Assembly (NCBI GenBank): GCA_026874595.1
Contig: CM049316.1
Location: 68,656,676 to 68,720,675 of the forward strand
From: Sipunculus nudus
Taxonomy: Eukaryota; Annelida; Sipuncula; Golfingiida; Sipunculidae
Direction: 5' to 3'
DNA: 64,000 bases
Positions within the stretch are counted from its first letter, which is position 1; each line of letters starts with the position of its first letter. The translations under genes were made by a program, and so were the position numbers. Below are positions 10,932-24,289 of the stretch, piece by piece. Below the pieces are notes generated by a model. That model made no database searches and was not told the DNA's origin. It was given only the letters and a program-made list of their open reading frames with translations.

Positions 10932-13900
10932 AGCGAACCTGTGAGCTTATGCGATGGTGTGGCATCGTCAGTCGTCTGTTGTCTGTCGTCCATTGTCTGT
11001 ACGTTAACCTATACTATCTTGAAAATGGCAAGAGTTAGCATCACGCAATTTTATGCAAAAAATTAGTCATCTAAAAAACTCTATCGGATTTTGCTCACTT
11101 TTTTGCTAATTGCATTTTCTTAGATTTTATAGGGAAAAAGCTAAAAAATTACAGGAAGTTGAACTTGGTCATCTGTCTAAAAAAGCATACTAAAATTACA
11201 ATCTCAGAAATGGCTTGAGCTATCATCACCAAATTTTATGCCAATGTTGGTCACATGAGTCATATCTGAAATTGAGGTATTGGTGGTGCAATTATAAAGA
11301 CAGAATTGAGTCATTTTACTATATATGTTAGCTGTGTGAAGCAAATACTTCTAGCCTGGCACCAGTTTATCAGCATCAGTTACATCATGCCTCTAGACAT
11401 TTAGATTTCAGGTTATCTATGGTTAATATTGACAAGAATGTTTTTTAAAAGCTTTTAAAAAATTTAGATTTATGATTTTAGATATTCCTCATGCCAGGCA
11501 ATGTTTACAATCACAGGTATACAGCTCTCTGTGGGTATATAGAAAGGGCTGTACATGGATTATAAATAATTGGTATCCATACTCAACTTTATTCAAGATT
11601 TTGCCATCAGTGAGATGTGTCTGTATTATAATTTTGCATTCATTATGCATCTCTAGTCATTTTTAGCAAACCTGTGAGCTAATGCGATGGTTTGGCATTG
11701 TCTGTCGTCGTTAACCCATTCTATTTTGAAAACAACTGGAGCTAGTATCATGAAATGTAATGCAAAAAATTAGCCATCTGAAAAACTCTGCATTTTCTTA
11801 GATTTTATAGAGAAAAAGCTAAAAAAAACCTTTAAAAATCTTTTCCTCTGAAACAGTCATGCAAATTTGTTCAGTATTTCACAGAAATAATCTTTTTTTA
11901 TACCATCTCTCTCAAGTTTTTTCGAATGGTTCAAGTTCGGTGAACTTTGGCTGAGTTACAGGAAGTTAAACTTAGCTAACTGTCCAAAAAAGCATACTTA
12001 AATGACAATCTCAGAAACGGCCGGAGCTATCATCACAAAAATTTTATCCCAGTGTTGGTCACATGAGTCATATATGAAATTTAAATGTTGGTGGCGCCAC
12101 CTGCATTGACCTTTTTTTTTACGTGGGTCATTGGTCATCTGTAATTAACCCATAATTTCTCAGGAATAGCAGGAGCTACCATCCCTAGATTTTATGCAAT
12201 AATCTGTCACATATCAAATGTTGTGGGATTCAGCTTAATATTTTGCTATCTGCATTTACTTAGGTTTTATAGGGAAAAGCTGAAAAACCTTTAAAAGTCT
12301 TCTTCTTGTAAACGGTCCAGCCAAATTGTTCAATATTTTACAAAAATGATCCCAGAGGCAAGCCCTCTCAAGTTTGTTCAAATGGTTTGCATTTGATGAA
12401 TTTTAGTGATGTTACACAAAATTGAACAGTCATTTGGCCAATTGAGCATACTGACACAGTAATCTCAGAAATGGCAGAAGCTAGCATTACCAGGTATTGT
12501 GCAAATGTTAGTCACATGAATCATATGTGAAGTTGCAGATTTTGTGGTGCCACCTACATTGACCTGTTTTTTATGGGCAAAAACCTCATAATTTTAGCCT
12601 CTTTCAGCTTAAAATGTTTATGATGAAACTGTCAAGTTAAATCGTTCAATTTTTATGCCCCCGCCACAAAGTGGCCGGGGCATATAGTTTTACCCATGTC
12701 CGTCATTCCGTCCTTCCGAAATCAAACAGTTGTACGGACTTTTTTTCGCAATGCCTGCAGTATTGGCCTGATTTTTGGTGTGTGGGCAGATATAGACCAG
12801 TTACAGATCGAGTTCGCATTTCGTCCCGGTTGACGTACTTTTGACCGTTTTACGGCTCCTAAACTTAGAAAATTTCATGAAAAATAGAAATTTCATGACA
12901 AATACACATGTACAGACTTTTTTTCGCAATGCCTGCAGATATTGGCCTGATTTTTGGTGTGTGGGCAGATATAGACCAGTTACAGATCGAGTTCACGTTT
13001 CGTCCCGGTTGACCTACTTTTGACTGTTTTACGGCTCCTAAACTTAGAAAATTTCATGAAAAATAGAAATTTCATGACAAATACACATGTACGGACTTTT
13101 TTCGCAATGCCTGCAGATATTGGCCTGATTTTTGGTGTGTAGGCAGATAATGACCAGTTACAGATCGAGTTCGCGTTTCTTCCCAGTTGACCTACTTTTG
13201 ACTGTTTTACGGCTCCTAAACTTAGAAAATTTCATGAAAAATAGAAATTTTCATGACAAATACACATGTATGGATTTTTTTTCGCAATGCCTGCAGATAT
13301 TGGCCTGATTTTTTGTGTGTGGACAGATATAGACCAGTTACAGATCGAGTTCGCGTTTCTTCCTAGTTGACCTAATTTTGAACGTTTTACGACTCCTTAA
13401 CTTAGAAAATTTCATGAAAAATAGAAATATTCATGACAGATACACATGTACAGACTTTTTTTCGCAATGCCTGCAGATATTGGCTTGATTTTTGGTGAGT
13501 GGGCAGATATAGACCAGTTACAGATCGAGTTCGTGTTTCGTCCCGGTTGACCTTCTTTTGACCGTTTTACGGCTCCTGAACATAGAAAATTTCATGAATA
13601 ATATGAAATTTCATGACAAATACACATGTACGGACTTTTTTTCGCAATGCCTGAAGATATTGGCCTGATTTTTTGTGTGTTGGCAGATATTGACCAGTTA
13701 CAGATCGAGTTCGCGTTTTTTTCCGGTTGACCTACTTTTGACCATTTGACCGTGCTCTAACATAGAAAATTTCATAAAAAAGTGCACATGCATAGACTTT
13801 TTTTCGCAGTGCCTGCAGATACGGGCCTGATTTTTGGTGTGTAGGCAGATATTGACCAGTTACAGATCGAGTTCTTGTTTTGTCCCAGTTGACCTACTTT

Positions 13901-15361
13901 TGACCATTTGACTGCTCCTGAACATAGAAAGTTTCATGAAAAATAGAAATTTTCATAACAAATGCATATGTACTGACTTTTTTTCTTCAATGCCTGCAGA
14001 TACCCCCCTGATTTTTTATGTGTGGCCAGATAATGACAGTTACAGATCAAGTTCGTGTTTTGTCCCGGTTGACCTACTTTTCATTGTTTTACGGCTCCTA
14101 AACTTAGAAAATTTCATGAAAGACGGAAATTTTTATGGAAAATGCACATGTATGGACTTTTTTTCACAATGCCTGCATATACTGGCATGATTTTTGGTGT
14201 GTTGCTTGATAATGACCTGTTACAGATCGAGTTTGCATTTTGCCCTTGTTGACCTACTTTTGACCATACAACACCTCCTGAACTTAAAAAAATTTTCAAA
14301 ATTTTACAAATGTTTCTAATTTGCCCCAGGCGGGGGCATTCGTGTCGTTCCGACACATCTAGTTTTAAAAGAATTATCCTAGGACATGGCTCTTTCAATC
14401 ATATCAGAAAAGCTTAAGTTGGTCTTAAGGCCATTTTAAAAACTGAGGACTGCAAAACTGTTCTTCTACAAAATATTGTTTCATTTATAACTTCTGTAAC
14501 ATTGCACAAAAATTATTCTTAGGTGGCCTTTGTTAGAGTTTACATGAATGATTTTTGGCAGAATTGTTGGACCTTTAACAATGAAAGAACTGCATCTTTT
14601 GTTACTTTAGATATTTTAATGAAAAGTTGATGAATATATCAGCTTGAAAAATAAGTATTTTAGCCAAAGTCTTTCGGTATGTGAAAAAGATTTACCAACA
14701 GGCCAAGATTGTGTTTGTATCTTTAAATAGGTTCAGAAACTGCCAACTGTTTCAGATTTGGCAACAGATCAAGAGTTCATTCAGTGCAGCCAGATATAGG
14801 TCAAGAGTTCAGTCAGTGTAGCCAGATATAGCTCAAGAGTTCAGTCAGTGCAGCCAAGCACAAGGCATGTGATCACCTCATGGGTGTCATCCCCCTAAGG
14901 GCTGCATGTGGACTACCAACTGTGTCAGATTATGCAACAGGTCACGAGTTCACTCAGTGCAGCCAGGTACATGTCAAAAGTTCAGGTGCGGGTCATGAGT
15001 TCACTTAGTGCAGTAGCCTGAGCCAGCTAGCAAATCTGTCAAAGGTCACTCAGGGCAACTGCCTTTCTCACCTAAGCCTGGTCAGCCCCATGCATCAGAC
15101 TCAAGTTAAGTTTGATGTATTGGCCTGATATTTTGACCTGCCTATGTGTCTTTAATGGCGTTCTCATTCACAAGACAGGTGTCGCCACCTACAATGACCT
15201 TTGCACAGTGTATGTGCCTGCTTATTTCTACAGAGGAATTTGATATATCAGCCTGAAATTGGGCATATGTTCATATAAATGAGAAGTAATTGTCCAGCAT
15301 TGAAGCATTATACCTGGTGTATTTCATAATCCACAGGTTCGCACTAGGCCTGTAGGCCTTG
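10932..15361 (+). mobile_element. Family C elements with nested B copy
   Basis: AGCGAACCTGTGAGCTTATG at 10932 is the C 5' end. A second C 5' end at 11665 suggests one copy inserted in, or rearranged with, another. The core contains CTCAGAAA-GGC-GAGCTATCATCAC and GTCACATGAGTCATAT units and a GGTGGCGCCACC site at 12090-12101. The right end is CACAGGTTCGC, the hairpin AGGCCTGTAGGCCT and CTTG at 15361. Element B at 12655-14362 interrupts the core. No coding potential is seen. Confidence 0.7.
12655..14362 (+). mobile_element. Family B element, complete copy with nine-unit array
   Basis: The 5' hairpin arm ATGCCCCCGCCAC, AAA loop and GTGGCCGGGGCAT start at 12655. The right end is GGCGGGGGCAT, the hairpin GTGTCG-TTC-CGACAC, and ATCTAG at 14362. 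Between them are about nine tandem units of 178-181 bp, marked by GCCTGCAGATATTGGCCTGA at about 12755, 12933, 13111, 13291, 13471, 13651, 13813, 13994 and 14173. The flanks GTTCAATTTTT and TTTTAAAAGAATTATC match uninterrupted copies near 21960, 26940 and 50950. The plan fits non-autonomous Helentron or pearl-type elements known from bivalves. Confidence 0.8.
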
Positions 15362-15362
15362 T

Positions 15363-15762
15363 TTTCTAAATAAAAATTAAAGCCATAAAACCAGGTACTT
15401 GTGATCAATATTTAAATTTGTATTCTCAACAATTTTTTTTACTGCATGAAACTGAATATATACTCTTGAAATAAAATTTATATGATAAAACTGACAAAAT
15501 TGTGTATACTTGCAGCATCAGGCTAAGTCAAACTTGTGTGACAATAGCACTCCATTTCCAAATGTAAATAATATAAATGACATCAATCCTCTTCCCTATA
15601 TCCCATAAATTTTTACAAATTTTACACAACTTCAGTTAAACACCATCACCTCATAATACAGCTTATATTATCACACAAAACCAGCATTTGTCTACCCCCA
15701 CTTCCAAATCATATTTTGTGATCATATATAACAGCTGAGTGCCGTGACCCATGGGTCCCTTG
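15363..15762 (+). mobile_element. Family E fragment with intact 3' end
   Basis: ACAGCTGAGTGCCGTGACCC, then ATGGGTCCCTTG at 15762, is an E 3' end. No E 5' end is recognisable to its left. What follows (TTTTCAAATGGTTTGGGTTC) is C core sequence, so this E lies inside a C remnant. Confidence 0.5.
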
Positions 15763-15834
15763 TTTTCAAATGGTTTGGGTTCAATGAATTTAGGCCAAAC
15801 CTCAGGAATTTGAACTTAGTCATTTTGCCAAGTA

Positions 15835-17724
15835 CCGTATTTGTTCGTGTACAGGACATCAAATTTTATCCTAAAAATATCTGGCAAAGAAGGGGGGCCG
15901 TCTTTAACACAGGTATAGGTTTTTCAGCGTCCTCAGGGCCGCCTAGGATAATTTACGGCAATCAGAATTATTACGTTGGTCGAACTGGACGGCTTGAAAA
16001 TCGGTGATCATGTCCGTATGGTGGTAATGTACACTCAATAAAGAACATTACAGTGCTTTGTTTTTGTTTAAATTTATCGTTTATACATCAGATTTACATG
16101 CGCACATACTTAAATAATTGATAAGAAAAGGTTTGCCCTTGCCGTATTGATATGAAAGCCCTTCTGACAGTAGAGTCGGTGATTTCCCACGATCGCGGAC
16201 AGAATCGTGGAACTGACAGACCGAAACGGAATTCCCAGTCCTCAAAATATATAAGTTTTAAAGTATATTTTGCTAAAAATATCGTGGCAATTCACTTTTC
16301 ACAGGTACGTAGTTATATAATTGTCGATGCCGCTATCAGCTTGCCGGGCTTACCCATGTACTCGAGATCCGAGAGTACAGCGCTCGCCCAAGGGATGCTG
16401 GGAACTTGCTAATGCCATCCAGTAGCACGTAATATGCATATTAATACAAGGATGATTTTTTCATATGGTGCCGTATTTACCGCGTAAAATGTTCACGAAT
16501 CCAGTGAAAGCAGATGCTGTCAGCTGGCTTGCACACTGACATACACGGAGACTTGCACATGGCTACTTCGACTACAAGAAAACCAGTGGCGCGTTATAAT
16601 CATAAATATGAAGCGGCCTTTCCTCAGGTGCCGCAAAATTCAATGTTTGTCAAGCTTGTATTATTGGACTACGTCAAGAAATGAATGTATTATAACGGGT
16701 CAACTAAGTTCAAGAAAGGGACCGAGTTTCCGTGGGATATAAATATGACAAATTTCCTCACATTTTATAGCAAAACCCCGGATTTGGTGCGTATATCCTC
16801 TTAGGAATTGATCTATTAATTAGTAATCGAAAAGGAAACCCTGGTTTCTACAAGGTAGCATTGAACTTGCACACAGTTAAATGTCATAAAATAACGTATT
16901 TCACGAAAGTCCTACTGGGTCATTACCTAATTATGTTTAAGTGTTATTCCTTCCTCACTGGTATAACGGAATAAATTCGAACCTGACCGACGTCATTTAC
17001 GCAAACATGATATGTTTTGTGGGAACTTTGGTGACTGTGACATGGTTGTGGACAGGCCAGGAAAATGTACTTTTCAATAGTTTAAGATCAACATGGAATA
17101 ATAAACGAGGAAGCCTAGTTAAGTAGAGCATCATGGAAGCCTTGGTTTCGTGCGCTGTCACTTGTCACTTGGTGAAGTGGATGCTGATATGCAGTGGGTG
17201 TTTGGGGTGATCTCCCTCAAATTATGCAGAAGACTGACATTTCTTTGAAATAAATTAATCTTTTTTTAAAGAGGAAGGTGTCAATGCCCTGTAATGCACA
17301 TTCTCTTAAGATATTAATTCTTAGTGGGTGCCATCTCCTTGATGATAATTTATTACCCAAATTTGGGTCCTAAAATTGACATTTTGATGTCTCTTATGAT
17401 ATTAATTTGAATTGTTGTATAATACTCATTCTTTGATATGTGAAATTAATTCCAATTTCGTCTGCTCCATACCTTTCTATATTACTTTCCTGTTTTCACT
17501 TGTAGCAGTATAAAAAAATATACCACTGACCATTTTAAGAATAAAAAATTATAATATCCCGTTTCAATCATCAGTGTTAAAGTGATCATTATGCTGACAA
17601 AGTGATCCTCAGTAGCTGACTGCTCCAACTTAAGATACTGAAAAATAATTTGAACCAAAATTTGAGGCTCAACATTGAGGGGTTGTCCTATACGCGGGGT
17701 CGTCTTATACACGCATAAATACGA
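15835..17724. mobile_element. 1.9 kb inverted-repeat DNA transposon with TA target duplication
   Basis: The left end is CCGTATTTGTTCGTGTACAG. The right end, reverse-complemented, is TCGTATTTATGCGTGTATAA. TA flanks both sides (15833-15834 and 17725-17726). The outer sequence TTTGCCAAG...TAAGTATAC matches the uninterrupted C motif TTTGGCCAAGTAAGCATAC near 21750. The TA duplication points to the Tc1/mariner superfamily. The interior is richer in CpG than its surroundings and holds only a short ORF, so it is probably non-autonomous or decayed. Confidence 0.7.
16559..16684 (+). pseudogene. Short ORF in the TA transposon, possible transposase remnant
   Basis: ATG to TGA gives 41 residues beginning MATSTTRKPVARYNHKYEAA. 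The basic N-terminus followed by an aromatic-rich stretch is loosely like the start of pogo/Tigger DNA-binding domains, but no helix-turn-helix can be followed and there is no catalytic DDE region anywhere in the element. The call rests mainly on location, and the ORF may be chance. Confidence 0.2.
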
Positions 17725-18936
17725 TAAGTATACTAACATATAACAGTCTCAAAAACAACAGGAGCTAGCATCACCAAGTTATGTGCATAAAATGTTGGTC
17801 ATATGAGTCATATTTGAAATTTAGGATTTTTGTGATGCCACCTACATAGACCTGTTTTTTTACAGGCAGAAACCTCATTATTTTAGTCTCTTTCAGCTAA
17901 AAGATGTTTTATGATGAAACTATCAAGCTGAATGGTTTAAGTTTTCAGAAGAATTATCCTAAGGTAGAGTTCTCTAAAATGTATATTAATAGATCAAGTT
18001 CATTGATTTCTGCTTGTCATAGAAAGTTGAATTTGGTCTTGGGGCTAAGTAGGCTGAACTGAGGGTTGCAATAGTCTCCTTCTGCAAAGCTGTTTTTTTT
18101 TTCAAAATTGGTTACTCAGTTTACTAAGTTTTCATGCACGTTCATGCTGGTTCCAATTCATTTCTTGAGAACTCCTCTGAGACCTTAAATGTGGACCAAT
18201 CTTTCCAAAACTCAGCATAATTACTTACATCTGAACTGGTGCAAAGTAAAGACTGGTTGTGCCACCTGCAATCCTTTTTGTGCAGTATGAATCTTGGTGT
18301 CTTAGTGATAACAGTCCATATCTCAGGAATGATTCAATGTATTTTGCTGAATTTATGCACATCCATAGATCTTGGATCTTTCCATCTTGTACTCAAGACT
18401 GTTGGTGCCACCTTCAATCATTTCACATCGCATCCATCTATGCATTTGTCATCTGTTCATCTTAGTGATTGGTTCAAAGTATTGGTCTGAAATTGTGCAT
18501 GTCCATAGATCTTGGATACCTCCATCATAAACTCAAAACTTGTGGCACTATCTATAATTGTATTTGCATGGCATCTATACATGTGTTTGCTTTGGGTGAA
18601 AATCACTCATATCTCAGGAATGGTTCAATGTATCAGTCTGAAATTTGGCATGACCATCCATCTTGGAGAGTTTCTTCATAGACCAGACAGGTTGCGCCAC
18701 CTACATTCCTGTTTCTGTAGAATATATTGATGCCCTTTTCTCAGGAGTGGTTTGCCTTTTGTGTATGTTATAATTACTAACAACCTGACAGGTTAATTAC
18801 ACAAATTTAGTATATCAGCTGAGTATTCTGACCCAGGAGTCAAGATGGATGTCATTGTTGGTGAAAAATGCTGGCTATATCATGGCTTTATAAATGTTAT
18901 ATGCTTACATATATGTTATGTTTCTTTTATTTATAG

Positions 18937-19323
18937 ATGATGACCCTCAACAAAACATTCATAGCAAGCTAATTGAAGATGAAATTGACACCATTGCAAA
19001 AAAAATGACAGATCCTGTAGGACTATGGTACAATCTTGATCAGAATGGAATTCTCACAGGAGTTGAATCGAAGAGTATTGCTCCAACAAAAGAGGGAATT
19101 CAAATGGCAAAAGCCATATTGTCATTCATGGCTACCAAAGACAGGGAAGTGTTTAATAAGTTCTTAGAAATGACAAAGAAGGATAACAAGATGTTGTATG
19201 ATTATCTTAATGAAAGATTAAATATTTGTGAAGATGGAGACAATATAAGGAACATTGTTGGAGCTGGAGCACTTCATTCCACAGTTCAGCATGGTTCACA
19301 TGAAAGAATAAAGCAGCATCAAG
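18937..19323 (+). CDS. CARD-domain exon, possibly N-terminal part of CYLD
   Basis: The acceptor TTTATTTATAG ends at 18936 and the donor CAAG|GTATAC follows 19323. The 387 bp exon is phase 1 at both ends and open throughout, about 129 residues. Residues about 8 to 90 fit a caspase-recruitment domain: a LIEDEIDTIAKKM helix, then LWYNLDQNGILTGVESKSI (the usual L-x2-G-I/V-L-T-x2-E pattern), then helices with MAKAILSFMATKD and VFNKFLEM. CARDs make homotypic contacts in innate immune and apoptotic assemblies. No other domain is present. It lies 15 kb before the first certain CYLD exon, same strand and matching phase, so it may be the CYLD N-terminus. It could instead be the last exon of another gene, since the frame reads on to TAA at 19356. 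The preceding exon was not found. Confidence 0.75.
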
Positions 19324-19819
19324 GTATACAGAAATATAATATTTTTTATGAACCATAAATGATTCACATATTGTCCACCGACATTTTGAGCATATTTGTT
19401 TTCATTTTCAGTGAGGCCACCATGTTTAAACTGATATTCACTGGCGATCTGTAGACTTGTGGGGTGACACATCATATTTTCTTGCTTTTCTTCATTTCCA
19501 AAGTATAAAAGCACCATGTTATTTCTAAGGGGTGCTACACATAAGACATAACAACCATTGACCTTATAACTTGCATGTAAGCCAATCATTCCCCTCGGCT
19601 CAAATGACTGTAAACATGAGGCTAGATAACAGCCAAAGTTACCCAGATAAGAGTTTTCTTGATACGGTCAACCAAAAAGACTAAGAGACAATTCATATCC
19701 TAACATTTCTGAAGAACTAGGCAGTTGGACGTCAGCTGTTAATTGCTGAAAAACTAACACGCTTTCAGTGTGTTAAAAGATTTGAACATTCATGTAGCCT
19801 GGAAGGTGCTGGCAAATTT
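19324..19819. other. Intergenic or intron sequence after the CARD exon
   Basis: No exon, repeat end or RNA gene is recognised. If the CARD exon were terminal, a polyadenylation signal should be here. No AATAAA is seen in the first 200 bp, which mildly favours splicing onward. Confidence 0.4.
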
Positions 19820-22800
19820 CAACCTCATTATGTGATGGTGTGGCGGCGTCCTTCGTGTGTCGTGCGGTGTGCATCGTATGACGTCTGTGCATTAACCATA
19901 CTTATCTCAAAAACCGCAGGAGCTAGGATCACCAAATTTTTTGCAAATAATCAGTCATCCAAAGAACTATATCAGATTTTATTTTTTTTCTAACTGCATT
20001 TTCTTAGATTTTATAGGGAAAAAGCTAAAAAAGCTTTAAAAATCTTCTTCATCTGAAACTGTTCAGCCAAATTGTCCAATATTTCACAGAAATGATCCCT
20101 GGAACAATCTTTCTCAAGTTTGTTCGAATGGTTTCAGGTCAGAGATTTTTGGCCGAGTTACAGGAGGTTGAACTTTGTTAAATGTGCAAAAAAGCATATT
20201 AAAATTTAACTTTCAGAAACGGCTGGAGCTGTCATCACTAAATTTTATGCCAATGTTGGTCACATGAGTCATATCTGAAATTGAGGTATCGGTGGCGCCA
20301 CCTGCATTGGCCTTTGTTGTACGGGGTCATCAGTGCCTGTATCACACTGAGGGCTACAAAAAACTTCTTCTCTGAAACCATTTGGCAAAAATGTTTAACA
20401 TCACACAGAAATAATCCTAGGGTAGTGCTTTCTGAAGTTTGTTCAAATGGTCTCAGTTCAGTGACTTTTGGCTGAGTTATGGGAAGCTGAATTTAGTCAT
20501 ATGCCATCACATCCCATTTTAGCTAAGTGGCTACAAAGATCTTCTTCTCAAAAACCACTTGGCCAAATTCTTAAATCATTTATCTTTAGATGTTGATAAT
20601 TCAAGTTATTTCAAATTGTTTTGATTCAGTGATTTTTGCTGAGTTATGTGAAGCTTAACTTAGCCATTTTGCTGTTTTCCCATATAAGTTATAAACCTGT
20701 AAAACGTTTTTTGAAAGACCCCACTGAAGCAAATTTGTTTGATATTTTACAAGAATAATCCCCTGAATAATTCTTATAATAATTGTCTTTTATGGTTCCA
20801 AAGAATGAATTTTTGCTGAATCATAAAGATTGAATTGAGTCATTTTACCATATATGTAAGCTGTGTGAAGCAAATAAATCTAGCCTGGAACCAGTTTACC
20901 AGCATCCGTTACATCATGCCTCCAAACATTTAGAAGTCAGGTTATCTTTGGTTAATATTGACAAGAATGTTTTTTAAAAAACTTTTAAAAAATGTAGATT
21001 TATGATTTTAGATATTCCTCATGCCAGGCAATGTTTACAATCACAGGTATACGTTAACCCATACTATTTCAAAAATGACTGGAGCTAGCATCATGAAATT
21101 TAATGCAAAAAATTAGCCATCTGAAAATAATCTGCATTTTCTTAGATTTTATAGAGAAAAAGCTAAAAACCTTTAAAAATCTTCTCCTCTGAAATGGTCA
21201 AGCCAATTTGTTCAATATTTCACAGAAATAATCTTTTATACCATTTCTCTCAAGTTTGTCCAAATGGTTCAAGTTATGTAAATTTTGGCCGAATTACAGG
21301 CAGTTGAACCTAGTCATCTGTCCAAAAAAAGCATACTAAAAAAACAATCTCAGAAACGGCCGGAGCTATCATCACCAAATTTTATGCCATTGTTGGTCAC
21401 ATGAGTCATATATGAAATTCAGGTATTGGTGGCGCCACCTGCATTGACCATTTTTTGTATGGGGGTCATTGGTCATCTGTATATCAACGCATAATTTCTC
21501 AGGAATTGCAGGAGCTACCATCCGCAGATTTTATGCAATTATCTGTCACATATCAAATGTTGTGGAATTCAGCTTAGATTTTATAGAGGAAAAGCTGAAA
21601 AACCTTTAAAAGTCTTCTTGTAAACGGTCCAGCCAAATTATTCAATATTTTACAGAAATGATCCCAGAGGCAAGCACTCTCAAGTTTGTTCAAATGGTTT
21701 GCATTTGATAAATTTTAGTGGAGTTAAAAGAATTTGAACGGTCATTTGGCCAAGTAAGCATACTGAAATAGTTATCTCAGAAATGACAGAAGCTAGCATT
21801 ACCAAGTATTGTGCAAATGTTGGTCACATGACTCATATTTGAAGTTGCAGATTTTGATGTGCCACCTACATTGACCTGTTTTTTATGGGCAAAAACCTCA
21901 TAATTTTAGCCTCTTTAAGCTTAAAATGTTTATGATGAAACTGTCAAGTTGAATCGTTCAATTTTTCAAAAGAATTATCGTAGGACATGGTTCTTACAAT
22001 AATATCAGAAAAACTTAAGTTGGTCTTATGGCCATTATTATGTCTAACTCAAACTGAGGACTGCAAAACTGTTCTTCTACAAAATAATTGTTTCAATTAT
22101 AACTTCTGTTACATGGCAGCAAAATTATTCTTAGGTGACCTTTGTTCAAGTTTACTACTTGAATGATTTTTGGCAGAATTATTGGACCTTTAACAATGAA
22201 AGAACTGAATCTTTTATTTTTCTAGATATTTTGATAAAAAGTTTATGAATATTTCAGCTTGAAAAAAAGCATTTTAGCCAAAGTCTTTCAGTATGTGTAA
22301 ACAGATTTGCCAACAGGCCAAGATTGTCTGTATATTTAAAAAGTGTAAGAAACTGCCAACTGTTTCAGATTTGGCAATAGATCAAGAGTTCATTCAGTGC
22401 AGCCAGATATAGGTCAAGAGTTCAGTCAGTACAGCCAAGCACAAGGCATGTGATCCCCTTATGGGTGACATGTGAACACCTCATGGGCACCATGTGATCA
22501 TCTCATGGGTGTCATGCCCCTCAGGGCTGCATATGGAGCCAATCTATTTATAGCTTTGGCAGACTGCCAACTGCATCAGATTAGCCAACAGGTCAAGAGT
22601 TCACTCAGTGCAGCCAGGTACAGGTCAAAAGTTCACCTAGTCTAACCAGGTGCAGGTCATGAGTTCACTCAGTGCAGTAGCCTGAGCTAGCAAATTTGTC
22701 ACAGTTCACTCGGGGCAACTGCTTTTCTTACCTAAGCGTGGTCAGCCCCATGCATCAGACTTAAGGTAAGTTTGATGTATTGGCCTAATATTTTGACCTG

Positions 22801-24281
22801 TCTATGTGTCTTTGATGGGTTTCTCGTTCACAAAACAGGTGTCACCACCTACAATGACATTTGCACAGTGTGTGACTTTTGTGCTTGCTTATTTCTATAG
22901 AGGAATTTGATATATCATCCTGAAATTGGGCATATTTATACCTATCATATTTTAAATTATCGTATACTTGTTGTATACAAGACTGGTGATGCCACCTACA
23001 ATAATTTTTTGCACAGTGTGTGTCCCTGCTTATTTCTCAGGAGGGGTTTGATATGTCAGTCTGAACTTGGGCATATGTATATATATCTGAAACGTTTTAG
23101 TATATAAGACTGGTGGTGCCGGCTACAATCATTTTTAGCTCAGCTGACTGTAAGTCAACTGAGGTATAGGAATGGTGCTTTGTCCGTCGTCTGTCTGGAC
23201 GTCCGCTGTCCGTTAGCAGGGAACAAATCATAACAGCTGGTTCTAGAAACTTCTAAGTGAACATCCAGGGAGGTCAATTAAAAATTTCCTTGGAAACCTG
23301 AAATTAGGTCACTGCGATGCCCTATACTAATCACCCTGTCTGTCAGTCTGTCTGTTTGTATGTCTGTCTGTCTGTCAATCCGTCCATCCACACAAAGTAG
23401 TTTCCAGATGATAACTCCAGATTAGTTTGGTATATTGGTTCCAAACTTAACTTATTAATGGCCCACCACTAAAGTAAGAACCATGTTGATTTTGGGGTCC
23501 AACGGGCAAAGGTCAAGGTCACAGGACCCATTTCTTTAAAAGGAATGCATATGCATTTGAAGCCAAACTTTTCATCGCAAATCTTCCATCTTCAAGATAT
23601 TGCTAACCTGCCACTAGGGGAAGATTCTGTTTGACTTTTGGGTAAAAGGTCAAGGTCACAGAGACCATCCATTCACTATCCTGCTTTGGATAGACAGACT
23701 GGCTTCAAACTTGATTTAATAATGACCAACCACATATGTAAATTCATTTTGATTTTCAGGGTCCAGCGATCTAAGTTGAAGGTCACGGAAGCCACATCTT
23801 TAAAAAGTTTGTGGATTCACTGTAAATCAAACTTTTCATCCTGAACTTTCCAACGTTCACACATGGCTTACTTGCCCAAAGTGAGGAACCCTGTAGAATT
23901 TGAGGTTATCTGGTCAGAGGTCAAGGTCACTTTTTAAAAGATTTTTACAATAATCCTAATGCTGCAAGTCCAAGGATATTAAGTTCTAAGATTTTTTGGT
24001 TACAAGGTCATTGGTAAAGGTCACAGGACTGTCATTCTGAAAAATTTCTTTCAAAATATCCTTCTAGACAAATTCAACTGAGCGTTGAGACCCATGGGTC
24101 CCTAGTTGTGTTGTGTGCACCCATGCCAGAATTTCAGCAGTGATGTTTGTGTAATTGTTTCTGATTCAAAATGTTTTGTACCTGCATTGTTCACATACAT
24201 GAGAAGTCATGGTCCAGCATTGAAGCATTATACCTGGTGTATTTCCCAATGCACAGGTTTGCATTAGGCCTGTAGGCCTTG
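19820..24281 (+). mobile_element. Family C element with nested E
   Basis: The degraded 5' end lies near 19820 (TGTGATGGTGTGGCGGCGTC). Core units follow with GGTGGCGCCACC at 20291-20302 and 21428-21439, then a block of AAGAGTTCA-TCAGTGCAGCCAG repeats (22380-22690). The 3' end is GCACAGGTTTGC, AGGCCTGTAGGCCT and CTTG at 24281. It is very similar to 49087-56905, including a nested E at the same site. Confidence 0.7.
23137..24105 (+). mobile_element. Family E element nested in C
   Basis: It starts AGCTCAGCTGACTG, with GTCAACTGAG closing the hairpin, and ends CAACTGAGCGTTGAGACCC, ATGGGTCCCTAG. The flanks CTACAATCATTTTT and TTGTGTTGTGTGCACCC rejoin to the uninterrupted CTACAATCATTTTTGTGTTG at about 29912. 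The core has CAAAGGTCAAGGTCAC-type motifs in five decayed units. Confidence 0.75.
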
Positions 24282-24289
24282 TTGGGTTA

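Larger units (their letters stand above)
15763..18800 (+). mobile_element. Diverged family C remnant
   Basis: On both sides of the transposon at 15835-17724 there is C core: GGTTTGGGTTCAATGAATTT before it and AACAACAGGAGCTAGCATCA after it. From about 18180 to 18760 come decayed units with GTGCCACCTGCAATC and CTCAGGAATGGTTCAATGTA. No intact C ends are present. Confidence 0.55.

Noticed and set aside
13936-14190. Frames with NRNFH-KCTCTDFFSQCLQILA words at 1823, 9442, 12841 and 13936
   Set aside because: These are translations of the 180 bp family B unit, recurring with the array.
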